Assembly: GCA_050742455.1 (NCBI GenBank) | Contig: JBOGIG010000029.1 | Span: 3,831-67,830 of the forward strand | Direction of reading: 5' to 3' | DNA: 64,000 nt | From: JBOGIG01 sp050742455 | GTDB lineage: Bacteria > Actinomycetota > Acidimicrobiia > Acidimicrobiales > JBOGIG01 | Shown: positions 8,348 to 17,079 of the stretch, piece by piece | How positions within the stretch are numbered: position 1 is the first letter of the stretch | Layout: the number at the start of each line of letters is the position of its first letter | Notes under the pieces: model-generated | What the model was told of the DNA's origin: nothing | Database searches by the model: none | Seen by the model: only the letters and a program-made list of their open reading frames with translations | Translations under genes and position numbers: made by a program

Positions 8348-9601
8348 GTGGAGGACCTCGGATTGAGCCTGGCCCTCGGGATCCTGGGCTTCGTCCTGGC
8401 CGGCCTGGCGGGGCTGGCAACGATCCTCCTCGCCACATCGCGCCGCTCCGCCTCCAGGCGCATGCAGGCTGTCGTCACGCGCCTGGAAACCGGGTGGGGA
8501 CCACCCATGTTGGAGTCCAAAGGCCAACAATCCTGCCTGAACCGCCTGGAGCGGGTAGCCGGGACGGCCAAGGCGTCGGTAACCGAGGCCGAGGAACGGA
8601 CTACCCGACTCGGTCGGGCCCTGGACGCCCTGGAAGTGGGAGTCGTCGTGTGTGACCAAGACGGGGAGGTGGTCTATCGCAATCGAGCCATGGATTCCAT
8701 AGTGGGCAACCGCCGCACCGACGCAGTAGCCATCAAGGCCGTACAGGAAATGTTGGCCGAGAGCGCCGTCACCGCCCCCCTTACCCGGGCACTGGACCTG
8801 TACGGACCGCCGCGACGGACCCTGATCGTGCACACCTCTGTGGTCGACGATGGCCGACGGGCCATCGGGGCCATTGCCGTGCTCGAGGACGTCACCGAGC
8901 GCAAACGACTGGAGGCGGTCAGGCGGGACTTCGTGGCCAATGTGAGCCATGAGCTGAAGACTCCCATTGGGGCCCTGGGACTACTGGCCGAGACCCTGGC
9001 GGCCGAGGACGACCCGGGTGTATCGCGACGGCTGGCCGAGCGGATACACAACGAGGCGTTCCGAGTGAGCCGGATGATCGAGGACCTGTTGGACCTCAGC
9101 CATATCGAGGCCGAGGAATCCCCGATCAGGGAAGTGATATCTCTCAATCTTGTCCTGGCCGAGGCGGTCGACAGTGTTCGGGGACTGGCGGCGTCGGCGG
9201 GCGTGACGGTGGAGGTGACCGAGGCAATAGGCGCCGATCTCGTCCTTGGTGATCGGCGCCAGCTCACCTCCGCTGTCAACAACCTCTGCGAAAATGCCAT
9301 CAAGTACTCCGAGAGTGGTTCGACGGTGCACGCACGGGCGTCGACGGCTGAGAGCTGGGCATTGATCGAAGTCACCGACCACGGTATCGGAATCCCGTCG
9401 CGGGACTTGGAGCGGATCTTCGAGCGCTTCTACCGGGTCGAGGCCGCCCGCAGCCGCAAGAGCGGGGGGACGGGATTGGGACTGGCTATCGTGCGACACG
9501 TGGCCGGCATCCACATGGGCCGGGTCGAGGTGGCATCGCGCGAAGGCGAGGGGTCGACCTTCACGCTCAGGATTCCCCTCGCTCCAGGTCCCGTGACATG
9601 A
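8348..9601 (+). CDS. senX3: sensor histidine kinase SenX3-like
   Basis: A 417-residue kinase with one N-terminal membrane helix (about 6-28), a PAS-like segment (about 95-185, ALEVGVVVCDQDGEVVYRN) and a HisKA/HATPase module. The H-box is FVANVSHELKTP with the phospho-accepting His. The N-box is NLCENAIKYS, and DHGIGIP and GGTGLGLAIVRH form the G-boxes. With the overlapping regX3 and the following phoU this is the phosphate-sensing SenX3-RegX3 pair of actinobacteria, which controls the pst operon. GTG start. The last codons overlap regX3 as ATGA. Confidence 0.88.
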   Translation: MEDLGLSLALGILGFVLAGLAGLATILLATSRRSASRRMQAVVTRLETGWGPPMLESKGQQSCLNRLERVAGTAKASVTEAEERTTRLGRALDALEVGVVVCDQDGEVVYRNRAMDSIVGNRRTDAVAIKAVQEMLAESAVTAPLTRALDLYGPPRRTLIVHTSVVDDGRRAIGAIAVLEDVTERKRLEAVRRDFVANVSHELKTPIGALGLLAETLAAEDDPGVSRRLAERIHNEAFRVSRMIEDLLDLSHIEAEESPIREVISLNLVLAEAVDSVRGLAASAGVTVEVTEAIGADLVLGDRRQLTSAVNNLCENAIKYSESGSTVHARASTAESWALIEVTDHGIGIPSRDLERIFERFYRVEAARSRKSGGTGLGLAIVRHVAGIHMGRVEVASREGEGSTFTLRIPLAPGPVT

Positions 9602-10404
9602 GCGAGACCCGGCCCAAGGTATTAGTTGCCGACGATGAAGAGTCGTTCCTGGAGGCACTGCAAATCGGATTGACCCGGGAAGGCTTCGTTGTGGAGCTGG
9701 CTCGCGATGGGATGGAAGCGCTGGAGAAGTTCGCCGCCACCGATCCGGACCTGGTCCTGTTGGACGTCATGCTTCCCGGGCTTTCGGGAATCGACGTCTG
9801 CCGCGAGATCCGCAGACTCTCGCCGGTGCCAATCATCATGGTCACGGCCAAGGACACCGAGATCGACACGGTGGTGGGCCTGGAAGTCGGAGCTGACGAC
9901 TACGTGGCTAAGCCCTACCGCCTCAGAGAGCTGGTGGCCCGCATGCGCGCCGTCCTGCGCCGCACTCCCGCCTCCGACGAAGCCAGTGGCGGTGCTCTCA
10001 CGGATGCCGACCGCCCGAGCCTGGCGGTGGGAGAGGTAACACTTGACCCAGCGCGCCACGAGGTCACCGTGAGGGGGGAGAATGTACACCTGCCCCTGAA
10101 GGAGTTCGAGCTTTTGGAATTGCTGCTGACAAACGCCGGGAGGGTCCTTACCCGAGATATTCTCATCGGGCGCGTTTGGGGCCATGATTACTTCGGAGAT
10201 ACCAAGACCCTCGATGTCCACATCAAGCGGCTGCGGGCTCGCCTGGAGAGCGACCCGGCCCGACCGACGCTGATCACCACCATTCGCGGTCTCGGCTACC
10301 GCTATGAGAAGACTTCCACCAATCGCTCGGGCCGACTGGCGGTAGGACCCCACCAGAGTGGTCCCCCAGACCACCCTCAATCTGACGAAGGAGGCCGGCC
10401 ATGA
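9598..10404 (+). CDS. regX3: phosphate response regulator RegX3-like (OmpR/PhoB family)
   Basis: A 268-residue regulator with an N-terminal receiver (VLVADDEESF acidic pair, DLVLLDVMLPG acceptor Asp, VAKPYRLREL lysine) and a C-terminal winged helix (about 140-235: LPLKEFELLELLLTNAGRVLTRDILIGRVWG...TLDVHIKRLR...IRGLGYRYE). Known role of the family: binding direct-repeat PHO boxes at phosphate-starvation genes. A matching three-unit box lies before pstS in this window. The tail after residue 240 is polar and low-complexity. It overlaps senX3 upstream and phoU downstream by 4 nt each. Confidence 0.9.
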   Translation: MSETRPKVLVADDEESFLEALQIGLTREGFVVELARDGMEALEKFAATDPDLVLLDVMLPGLSGIDVCREIRRLSPVPIIMVTAKDTEIDTVVGLEVGADDYVAKPYRLRELVARMRAVLRRTPASDEASGGALTDADRPSLAVGEVTLDPARHEVTVRGENVHLPLKEFELLELLLTNAGRVLTRDILIGRVWGHDYFGDTKTLDVHIKRLRARLESDPARPTLITTIRGLGYRYEKTSTNRSGRLAVGPHQSGPPDHPQSDEGGRP

Positions 10405-11138
10405 CCGGCACACGCAAGGCATTCCACGAAGAGATAACCGAGATGGAAGACGATGTAATACGCATGGGGGCCATGGTCATCGAGGCCATCGGGGGAGCGG
10501 CCTCGTCCCTCCTGGACGGCGATCTTCAGGCCGTGGAACGGGTGATCGAGAACGACAAGGCCATAGACGACCTCACCCATTCAATCGAGGAGCGATGCTA
10601 TTTGCTCTTGGCTCGTCAGCAGCCGATGGCCATCGACCTGCGCACGATCGTGGGAGTGCTGAGAGTGATCCACGAGCTCGAACGCGCGGGGGACAATATG
10701 AAGAGCGTGGCCAAGGCCTCCCGTCGGTTGTACCCCCACGGCCTTGAGCCCAAGATGAGGGGCCTGATCGACCGCATGCGCGACCAGGCCACAGTGCAGA
10801 TGCGCCTGGCCATAGATGCCTTCGCCGACCGGGACCCGGTTCGAGCCACGGCCCTCGAGGACATGGACGACGTCATGGACGACCTGCAGAAAGACCTGTT
10901 CCGAACGATTTTCGCGGCTGCCGCCATTGACGACGTGTCCATTCACCGCGCCGTGCAGGTGACCCTCATCGGACGCTTCTTCGAACGCACCGCCGATCAT
11001 GCCGTCAACATTGGAGATCGCGTGGCCTACATGGTTACTGGCAGGTTCCCCGAAGGTCCCAAAGGGCCGGCCCACCTATCGGGTAATGGTGCCCAGGGAT
11101 CCAATGGGGAACGCGCTGCCGACGCACCCTCTTCGTGA
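10401..11138 (+). CDS. phoU: phosphate signalling protein PhoU
   Basis: A 245-residue all-helical PhoU with two repeats of the E/DxxxD metal-binding type (LQAVERVIENDKAIDDLT near 38-55; VRATALEDMDDVMDDLQ near 145-165). PhoU connects the PstSCAB transporter to the histidine kinase and dampens phosphate signalling. ATGA overlap with regX3 indicates one operon. In many actinobacteria phoU lies divergently from senX3; here it is the third gene of the same operon. C-terminal 25 residues are polar and likely disordered. Confidence 0.92.
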   Translation: MTGTRKAFHEEITEMEDDVIRMGAMVIEAIGGAASSLLDGDLQAVERVIENDKAIDDLTHSIEERCYLLLARQQPMAIDLRTIVGVLRVIHELERAGDNMKSVAKASRRLYPHGLEPKMRGLIDRMRDQATVQMRLAIDAFADRDPVRATALEDMDDVMDDLQKDLFRTIFAAAAIDDVSIHRAVQVTLIGRFFERTADHAVNIGDRVAYMVTGRFPEGPKGPAHLSGNGAQGSNGERAADAPSS

Positions 11139-11203
11139 CCACGAACCCAACCAGCCAAGCGCACGCCGGCCAGGGCCGGCGGCGCCCGTCGTTACTTCGG
11201 CCC

Positions 11204-11285
11204 GTTACCGCGCTCCGGCCTGTTACCGCGCCCCGGCCTGTTACCGCGCCCCGGCCTGTTACCGCGCCTCGGCCTGTAACCGCAC
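11204..11285. repeat. tandem repeat, 4.5 x 18 bp
   Basis: Four near-identical copies of GTTACCGCGCCCCGGCCT (single-base variants in copies 1 and 4) and a decaying fifth lie between phoU and the convergent anti-sigma gene. Unit length and copy number match the unrelated array at 1055-1126, which also sits between convergent genes. Confidence 0.93.
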
Positions 11286-11307
11286 TATCCCCGCCCCGAG
11301 GGGTCGA

Positions 11308-12084
11308 TCAGGCAAAGTGCGCCGTAGCCAGGGTAGAGCCTCCCGGCTGAACCAGGCGAGCCTCGACCACCTGCCCGAGGCCGGCAGGCACCGGTGCGCC
11401 CCAGTCGCCCCGTCCCTCATATAGGTTGAATTCTCCGACCAGCACGTCGCGTCCGGTGCTGAATTCCAGGTGGCACTGGATCGGCCCCTTGCCCACCCCT
11501 GCGTCATTGACCGACATAAACACCCAGGTAGGTTTGGCCGGGTCCACTAAGACCACGCCCAAGCTTCTCGAAGAAGGCGACAGCAACGGACTGGCCAGCA
11601 ACGTGCCTTGACTGTGCGGCACGGCAACGGCCGAGCGACTTACCGGTCCGGAGTCCGATCGACTCAGAGCCCACAGGCCGGTCCCGGTGAGGAGCACAAG
11701 GGCAGCCACCACTGCCGCCGCCTTGAGCCGGAAGGGGCCTCGCAGCCCCATGAGTACACCTCGACCGAGCCGCCGCTCTTGGCCAATTGACAGGTCCCCC
11801 ATCATCGACAGGTCCGCGGTCCGCTCGACGCCGGACATGGCCATCCGGTCCAGCACTCGGGTCTCGAATCCAGCCGGAGGCTCGGCTTGCGGCGCAAAGG
11901 CAATGACGGCATCGCTGGCCTTGGTCAGCTCCGCCACCAACCGACGACAGCGCCCGCAGGCCTCCAGGTGGTTCAGGGCCCGAGCCCTTTTGGGACCGGT
12001 GAGGATGCCCAGGGCCAGTTCGCAGGCCACCTCGGCCAGCTCCTGACATCCGCCGTGGTCCACGGAATCGCGTCCGTGGTCCAC
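11308..12084 (-). CDS. anti-sigma factor, RskA-like with zinc-binding N-terminus
   Basis: A 258-residue protein. The N-terminal anti-sigma domain carries the HLEACGRCRRL motif (His...CxxC of ZAS domains, about 36-46). One membrane helix follows (about 122-143, AAVVAALVLLTGTGLWAL), then an extracytoplasmic RskA-like domain (VDPAKPTWVFMSVNDAG...EFNLYEG...VVEARLVQPGGSTLATAHF). It sequesters the sigma factor encoded just upstream and probably releases it by regulated proteolysis, as in SigK/RskA. Only 1 nt separates the two genes. The signal sensed is unknown. Confidence 0.85.
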   Translation of the reverse strand: MDHGRDSVDHGGCQELAEVACELALGILTGPKRARALNHLEACGRCRRLVAELTKASDAVIAFAPQAEPPAGFETRVLDRMAMSGVERTADLSMMGDLSIGQERRLGRGVLMGLRGPFRLKAAAVVAALVLLTGTGLWALSRSDSGPVSRSAVAVPHSQGTLLASPLLSPSSRSLGVVLVDPAKPTWVFMSVNDAGVGKGPIQCHLEFSTGRDVLVGEFNLYEGRGDWGAPVPAGLGQVVEARLVQPGGSTLATAHFA

Positions 12085-12085
12085 G

Positions 12086-12664
12086 TCAGGTCAGCTCCGA
12101 GGTCGGCACCATGGCCGCTCTGACCTTGATCAGAGCGGTGCGTATGCGTGTCTTGGCCGTCCCCAGCGGAATGTTCTCGATGACCCCGATCTCGGCTGCC
12201 GTACGCCCACCGAAGCTGGCCAGCACCAGAGCCCGGCGCTGTTCCACGGGCAGTGTCTTGAGCACCTCGGTTAGGGCCGCGGCATCCTCGTCGGCCACGA
12301 CCCTTTCGTCGGGACCGATTTGAAAATGATGAGGCCAGGGATCACTGATGTTGTGCGGGTCGGTCGGATCGGCCCGCTTCATGCGTAGGTGGTCCACGGC
12401 CAAGTTGCGGGTGATGGTGAGCAGCCAACTTACGACGCTTCCCCGTCTGGGGTCGAAGGCCGGAGCGTGCTTCCAGGCTCTAAATATGGCCTCTTGGGCG
12501 ATGTCCTCGGCTTGTGACGAATCGCCCAGCATCTGAAAGGCCAACCCGTAGACCCGGCGCTGGAACCGGCGCACAAAGGCTACTCCGGCTTGCTGGTCGC
12601 CCACGCTCATTCCGGTCAGCAGCGCCTCGTCCGAAAGCGCCGATCCGTCCCAAAGTTCAGCCAC
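12086..12664 (-). CDS. ECF-family RNA polymerase sigma factor (SigK-like)
   Basis: A 192-residue extracytoplasmic-function sigma factor with region 2 (MLGDSSQAEDIAQEAIFRAWKHAP...SWLLTITRNLAVDHLR, about 47-95) and region 4 (LPVEQRRALVLASFGGRTAAEIG...LGTAKTRIRTALIKVR, about 140-182). The helix-turn-helix is intact. It starts with GTG 12664. The cognate anti-sigma follows in the same unit, so the pair behaves as a signalling switch and probably autoregulates. Region 2.4 and region 4 detail is not enough to name a target promoter. Confidence 0.88.
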   Translation of the reverse strand: MAELWDGSALSDEALLTGMSVGDQQAGVAFVRRFQRRVYGLAFQMLGDSSQAEDIAQEAIFRAWKHAPAFDPRRGSVVSWLLTITRNLAVDHLRMKRADPTDPHNISDPWPHHFQIGPDERVVADEDAAALTEVLKTLPVEQRRALVLASFGGRTAAEIGVIENIPLGTAKTRIRTALIKVRAAMVPTSELT

Positions 12665-12812
12665 AACTATCCCTACGGGATTCGAGGGTTCCGGGATTGG
12701 ATAACCGTCCCTTGCCCAGATGGGCCAATCCCGGCACCGGCCCGGCCCGTATGCCCACCAACTGCACGTTCCCGCACGAACCGGACCGAGTCACGAAATG
12801 AGGCCCCCTGCC

Positions 12813-13367
12813 ATGCCGAGAATTCTTCCATTTAGCGCCTCCCTGCTGGCCCTTAGCGTGTCGGCAGCCGCTTGCGGAGCCACGGTTGCCCACCACCAAG
12901 TTCGCCGACCGAACCCCTCGTCGCAAGGTTCCCAGAACACCTTGTCTTCCTCCAGTTCATCTACCTCCCTGCCTGACCCGACTGGTGGCATCTCGTCGAC
13001 GCCGGGCTCAGCAACCACACCACCCTCTCCAGGGTCAACTGCAAACTCGATCCAACCCAGATTCTCCACGGGGCCGGCGCTCTCGTCCGGCTCGGGGGCG
13101 CCATTCACCGGCGCGGGGACTCCTGTTCCGAGCGCCCCTCCACCCCAAGGGGGGCCGCAGGGAACTCAACCCCCTTCTACCGCTCCGCCACCCCCCGCGA
13201 CCCAGCCACCCAGCCCGCCAGCGTCCCTTCCCCCCACCACACCGCCCCCTACGACTCAGCCGCCCAGCCCGCCGACCACCTCGCCGTCGGGCATTCCTCA
13301 AGGAGGCGGGGGCGACCACGACGGTGACAACTCGGGTGGGCCGAGCGATGGGGACGGCGCCACGTAA
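12813..13367 (+). CDS. secreted proline/serine-rich protein, possible lipoprotein
   Basis: A 184-residue protein. An N-terminal signal sequence (PRILPFSASLLALSVSAAAC) ends in a single Cys preceded by Ala-Ala-Ala, a weak lipobox. The mature part is low-complexity Ser/Thr/Pro (many TQPPSPP-like segments, about 60-160) ending in an Asp/Gly-rich tail (GGGGDHDGDNSGG). Such proteins are usually cell-wall-spanning stalks. No enzymatic domain is seen. ATG 12813 fits the signal peptide; ATG 12798 would add five residues. It is convergent with the helicase gene. Confidence 0.62.
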   Translation: MPRILPFSASLLALSVSAAACGATVAHHQVRRPNPSSQGSQNTLSSSSSSTSLPDPTGGISSTPGSATTPPSPGSTANSIQPRFSTGPALSSGSGAPFTGAGTPVPSAPPPQGGPQGTQPPSTAPPPPATQPPSPPASLPPTTPPPTTQPPSPPTTSPSGIPQGGGGDHDGDNSGGPSDGDGAT

Positions 13368-13392
13368 TCGAGGGACCGGCGGTCCTGGCCGA

Positions 13393-14595
13393 TCAGGCGA
13401 TGGAACTGCCTGAACCGGCGACCACATCCTGGCGAAGGCCAAAATTGACCAGGTCCCGGAGCCGGGGGTCATTGGAGAACACCTCGGTCATGGGCTCAGA
13501 CAAACCCAGCCTCCGTTGCAACAGTTCGGTGGCCACTACCTGGTCCCACAGCACCAGGGTGGCTACCACACCTTCCTCCCCGGCCCGGGCCGTTCGCCCC
13601 GAACGATGCAGGTAACCCTTGTGGTCCTCGGGCGGGTCATAGTGGATTACCACGTCAATCCCGTCGATGTGAATGCCCCGGGCGGCCACGTCGGTGGCCA
13701 CCAGGGCGGCCAGCTTTCCGTCGGCGAAGTCCTTGATGGCCCGCTCCCTCACGTTCTGTCGCAGGTCCCCGTGGATGGTGCCGGCCTTAATCCCTTCACG
13801 TTGCAGTTGGCCCACCAGACGGTCGGCGCCACGCTTGGTGCGAACAAAGATCAAGGTGCGGTAAACCCCTTGGGTGATGGCCGCGGCCACCTTGACCTTG
13901 TCCATCTGGTGAACGGACAGAAATCGGTGCAGCATGGACGACACGGTCACATCCCGGGCGCTTACCCGGTGTTCGACGGGATCCGACATGTAGCGGCTGC
14001 GCAGTCTCTCCACATCGCCGTCCAAGGTGGCTGAAAACAACAGCGTCTGGTGCTTTTCGGGCAGGCGGCGAAGGACCCACTCGACCTGTGGCATGAAGCC
14101 CATGTCCGCCATGCGGTCTGCTTCGTCCAGCACCAGGGCAGTCACGTCTCCGACGCTGAGCTCACCGCGATCACCCAGGTCGATGAGGCGACCCGGTGTG
14201 GCAATCGCCACGTCCACTCCCCGGCGCAGGGCCTCGATCTGGCGATCCATATTTGCCCCCCCATAGAACGAACCGACCCGCAGGCCCAAGACCTTGCCCA
14301 GGGGAGCCATCACCTCGCTGACCTGGGCCGCCAATTCCCGGGTGGGGACCAGCACCAAGGCCACGGGCCGGCCCGGGCCGGCCGCCACCGAAGCGTTCTG
14401 GAGGAGCGGCAGACCGAAGGCCAGCGTCTTACCCGACCCGGTCTTGGCCTGCCCGCAGACATCACGACCGGACAGAGCGTCGGCAATAGCCAGCTCCTGG
14501 ATGGGAAAGGGCTCGGAGATTCCGGAGCGGTCCAGCTCCTGGCACAGGGGGGCAGATACCCCCAAGGAGGCAAACGAAACGGGGCTTTCGGTCAT
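13393..14595 (-). CDS. DEAD-box ATP-dependent RNA helicase
   Basis: A 400-residue two-RecA-domain helicase. Motifs in order: Q-motif region PFPIQELAIADALSG, Walker A AKTGSGKT, PTRELA, DEAD (VLDEADRMADMGF), SAT (LLFSATLDG), then HGDLRQNVRERAIKDF, VATDVAARGIHIDG and HRSGRTARAG. It unwinds RNA duplexes in ribosome assembly or decay; the C-terminal extension is very short, so no RNA-binding tail gives specificity. A 7-bp inverted repeat lies just upstream. Closest by layout to RhlE/DbpA-type proteins, but no symbol is justified. Confidence 0.92.
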   Translation of the reverse strand: MTESPVSFASLGVSAPLCQELDRSGISEPFPIQELAIADALSGRDVCGQAKTGSGKTLAFGLPLLQNASVAAGPGRPVALVLVPTRELAAQVSEVMAPLGKVLGLRVGSFYGGANMDRQIEALRRGVDVAIATPGRLIDLGDRGELSVGDVTALVLDEADRMADMGFMPQVEWVLRRLPEKHQTLLFSATLDGDVERLRSRYMSDPVEHRVSARDVTVSSMLHRFLSVHQMDKVKVAAAITQGVYRTLIFVRTKRGADRLVGQLQREGIKAGTIHGDLRQNVRERAIKDFADGKLAALVATDVAARGIHIDGIDVVIHYDPPEDHKGYLHRSGRTARAGEEGVVATLVLWDQVVATELLQRRLGLSEPMTEVFSNDPRLRDLVNFGLRQDVVAGSGSSIA

Positions 14596-14612
14596 GTTCT
14601 CTCTTCATCGTG

Positions 14613-14630
14613 CGTGTGAAGACTCACACG
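14613..14630. promoter_or_regulatory. 7-bp inverted repeat upstream of the helicase gene
   Basis: CGTGTGA-AGAC-TCACACG is a perfect inverted repeat beginning 18 nt upstream of the helicase ATG (14595). It would fall in the 5' leader or promoter and could be an operator or an RNA hairpin. No U-tract follows on either strand, so a terminator is less likely. Confidence 0.4.
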
Positions 14631-14772
14631 GGGTCAGGGTGGGTCGTCCCCGGCCACGATCGCTCTGCGCCAGGCGCGGGGACAATCTGATGGGTCAATG
14701 AGAACAACCCGCGAAAGCCGCCCAGTGCGGCGATCGCACCAACCAGGATAGCCGGTCTGACCTGCGTAAGCG

Positions 14773-16089
14773 CTATTTCGATGAAATGGTGGCCATGCCC
14801 CGCATGTAGGCACGCAGGCACTCGGGCACGTCGACCGAGCCGTTCGCGCGTCGATGGGTCTCGATCAAGGCGGCCCAAATGCGGGGCCAGGCCAGAGCCG
14901 AACCATTCAGCGTGTGCACGAATGCCGGGCGTGACCCATCATGGGGCCGGTAGCGGAGATTGGCCCGGCGAGCCTGGTAGTCACCGAACCAGGAGACCGA
15001 AGACACCTCGAGCCACAACCCACAGCCCGGGCTGTACACCTCCAGATCGAAGGTGCGCGCCGCCGACTGACCCAGGTCCCCGGCACACAGGTCGACAAGC
15101 CGGTATGACAATCCCAATTCCTGCAGGAGGGACTCGGCCCTCGACAGGAGATTCGCGTGCTCATCTGGTGCCTGCTCAGGTGTGGTGTAGGCCAGGATCT
15201 CCACCTTGTCGAACTCGTGCACCCTCAGCACTCCCCTGGTGTCGCGGCCGGCCGACCCGGCCTCGCGGCGGAAACAGGCAGTCGCGGCACACAGCCTCAA
15301 TGGCAGGTCGTCTTGGCGCAGGATCTCATCGCGTCCGAGCGACGTCAGGGGAACCTCGGCGGTTGGAATGGCCCACAGGTCGTCTCGCTCCACGTGGTAG
15401 GCGTCATCGGAGAACTTGGGTAGGTGTCCGGTTGAGACCATGGTCTCGGTGCGCACCAGGCTGGGGGGGCGAATTTCTTCGAAAGCATCGGAGTGACGGT
15501 CAAGGGCAAAAGAGGTGAGGGCTCGCAGCAGGGTTGCCCCCGCACCGCGATACATGGGGAACATGCTCCCCGACAGCTTGGCCCCCCTCTCCAGATCCAG
15601 GATTCCCAGTTCCAAGCCGGCTTCCCAGTGCGGTACCCGTTGATGGGGTGAGTAGTCATCCTCGGCCGGCTCCCATGACTCGCAGGCGCCAGACCCGGCC
15701 CGCCAGTAACGGCGGACCACATTGTCCTTCTCGCTGTCCCCGTCGGGAGCCTGGGGAGCGGGCAGGTTGGGGATTACCAAGAGCAGATCGCGGAGCCGGC
15801 CTTCGACGGTTCCCGCTTCCGCTTCGACCACCTTGGCCTGTTCGTCCCAATCTCTGGACTCTTGAGCCAGTCGGGATGCCGTCTCGTTGTCGCCGGCACG
15901 CTTGGCCTTGCCCACCTTTTGGGACAAGTCCTTTATGGCACCCCGTATCCGGTCCCTCCGACCCGCCAACTCCCGATGACGCAGGTCCATCTCGATCACC
16001 GCATCCGCGGTGGTGACGTCGACGCCGCGCCGGGCGAGAGCGAGCTTGGTCCCATCGGGATCCGAGCGCAGCAGGCGAATATCGATCAT
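14773..16089 (-). CDS. serS: seryl-tRNA synthetase
   Basis: A 438-residue class II synthetase charging tRNA-Ser. An N-terminal coiled-coil arm (about 30-105, rich in Arg/Glu/Lys) precedes the catalytic domain. Motif 2 is CFRREAGSAGRDTRGVLRVHEF and motif 3 lies around LEVSSVSWFGDYQARRANLRYR; the C-terminal part reads FVHTLNGSALAWPRIWAALIE. Length is normal. The ATG is followed by IDIRLLRSDPD, the usual SerRS start. TACTGT lies 10 nt upstream, so the mRNA would have an extremely short leader. It is divergent from the ABC exporter genes. Confidence 0.95.
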   Translation of the reverse strand: MIDIRLLRSDPDGTKLALARRGVDVTTADAVIEMDLRHRELAGRRDRIRGAIKDLSQKVGKAKRAGDNETASRLAQESRDWDEQAKVVEAEAGTVEGRLRDLLLVIPNLPAPQAPDGDSEKDNVVRRYWRAGSGACESWEPAEDDYSPHQRVPHWEAGLELGILDLERGAKLSGSMFPMYRGAGATLLRALTSFALDRHSDAFEEIRPPSLVRTETMVSTGHLPKFSDDAYHVERDDLWAIPTAEVPLTSLGRDEILRQDDLPLRLCAATACFRREAGSAGRDTRGVLRVHEFDKVEILAYTTPEQAPDEHANLLSRAESLLQELGLSYRLVDLCAGDLGQSAARTFDLEVYSPGCGLWLEVSSVSWFGDYQARRANLRYRPHDGSRPAFVHTLNGSALAWPRIWAALIETHRRANGSVDVPECLRAYMRGMATISSK

Positions 16090-16099
16090 GTGGGTTCAA

Positions 16100-16109
16100 A
16101 CAGTAGTGT
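16100..16109. promoter_or_regulatory. overlapping divergent -10 elements, serS / ABC exporter
   Basis: On the plus strand TAGTGT (16104-16109) lies 7 nt before GTG 16117 of the ABC gene. On the minus strand TACTGT (16105-16100) lies 10 nt before the serS ATG. The hexamers share two bases, so RNA polymerase could serve only one direction at a time. Confidence 0.45.
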
Positions 16110-16116
16110 CCCGACC

Positions 16117-17079
16117 GTGCCCGCAATTCTGGTCGAGGACCTGGTCGTTTCCTATGGCCCGACCCGGGCCGTAGACCATGTCAGCCTTGGGGCCGAGGCC
16201 GGTCAAGTGGTAGCCCTCCTCGGGCCCAACGGAGCAGGCAAGACCACCACGGTCGAGACGCTCGAAGGCTACCGGCGCCCCGATTCGGGCACTGTGCGGG
16301 TCCTCGGGCTGGATCCGGTGAGCGACCGCCGGGAACTGGTCCCCCGTATCGGGGTAATGCTGCAACAGGGTGGCCTGTATCCCTCTCTCAGTTCGACCCA
16401 AGCAATAAGGCTGTTCTCCCGCCTTTACGACGACAGCGTCGCAGCGGCCGAGTTGCTCGAAGCCGTGGGGCTTACAAATGTGGCTCGGACGCCTTGGAGA
16501 TCTCTCTCCGGCGGGGAACGGCAACGGCTGGCCCTGGCCCTGGCCCTGATCGGTCGACCTCGGGTGGCCTTCCTGGACGAGCCCACCTCCGGGATCGATC
16601 CGACCGGACGCCAGGTCATCCGGAGGGTGATCAGGGGGCTCGCCGACCAGGGGGTGTGCGTGCTGATGACCACCCACGAATTGGACGAGGCAGAACGTCT
16701 GGCCGACCACGTAGTCATCGTCGATCGCGGGCGGGTGGTGACCTCGGGCGCGCCGGCCGAGATCATGGCCTCGGGACGGGGCCGCGATATCCGCTTCGGG
16801 GCTCCTCCTGCCATTGATGTATCGGGCTTGGCCCTACGCCTGGGAGGACCGGTCTTTGAGTCGAGCCCCGGTGAATACACGGCCGAGGTTCCCGCCAGTC
16901 CCCCCAACGTGGCCGCTCTCACCGCCTGGCTCGCCGAGCACGATCTTCCCCTCGGCGATCTGCGGGCCGGGCGCCAAAGCCTCGAAGACGTGTTCCTCGC
17001 ACTCACATCGAACAGCCACGACCCCTCCGAACCGGCTCCCCCAGGTGGCTCCCGGCGGCAATCCCGACGACGCCGATGA
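16117..17079 (+). CDS. ABC-2 transporter ATP-binding subunit
   Basis: A 320-residue ATPase of the multidrug/daunorubicin-type exporter class. Walker A is GPNGAGKTT, the signature LSGGERQRLALALAL, Walker B VAFLDEP, and the H-loop MTTHELDEAERLADHVVIVDRG. A C-terminal domain of about 80 residues follows, common in DrrA/NodI-type subunits. Start GTG 16117 was chosen from the -10 spacing and because VPAILVEDLVVSYG is the natural start of the fold; upstream in-frame codons run into the serS promoter. It overlaps the permease gene as ATGA. Confidence 0.88.
   Translation: MPAILVEDLVVSYGPTRAVDHVSLGAEAGQVVALLGPNGAGKTTTVETLEGYRRPDSGTVRVLGLDPVSDRRELVPRIGVMLQQGGLYPSLSSTQAIRLFSRLYDDSVAAAELLEAVGLTNVARTPWRSLSGGERQRLALALALIGRPRVAFLDEPTSGIDPTGRQVIRRVIRGLADQGVCVLMTTHELDEAERLADHVVIVDRGRVVTSGAPAEIMASGRGRDIRFGAPPAIDVSGLALRLGGPVFESSPGEYTAEVPASPPNVAALTAWLAEHDLPLGDLRAGRQSLEDVFLALTSNSHDPSEPAPPGGSRRQSRRRR

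Noticed and set aside
15862..16116. N-terminal extension of the ABC ATPase by 85 residues.
   Set aside because: It is antisense to the serS start and runs through the predicted promoter; the ATPase fold begins at GTG 16117.
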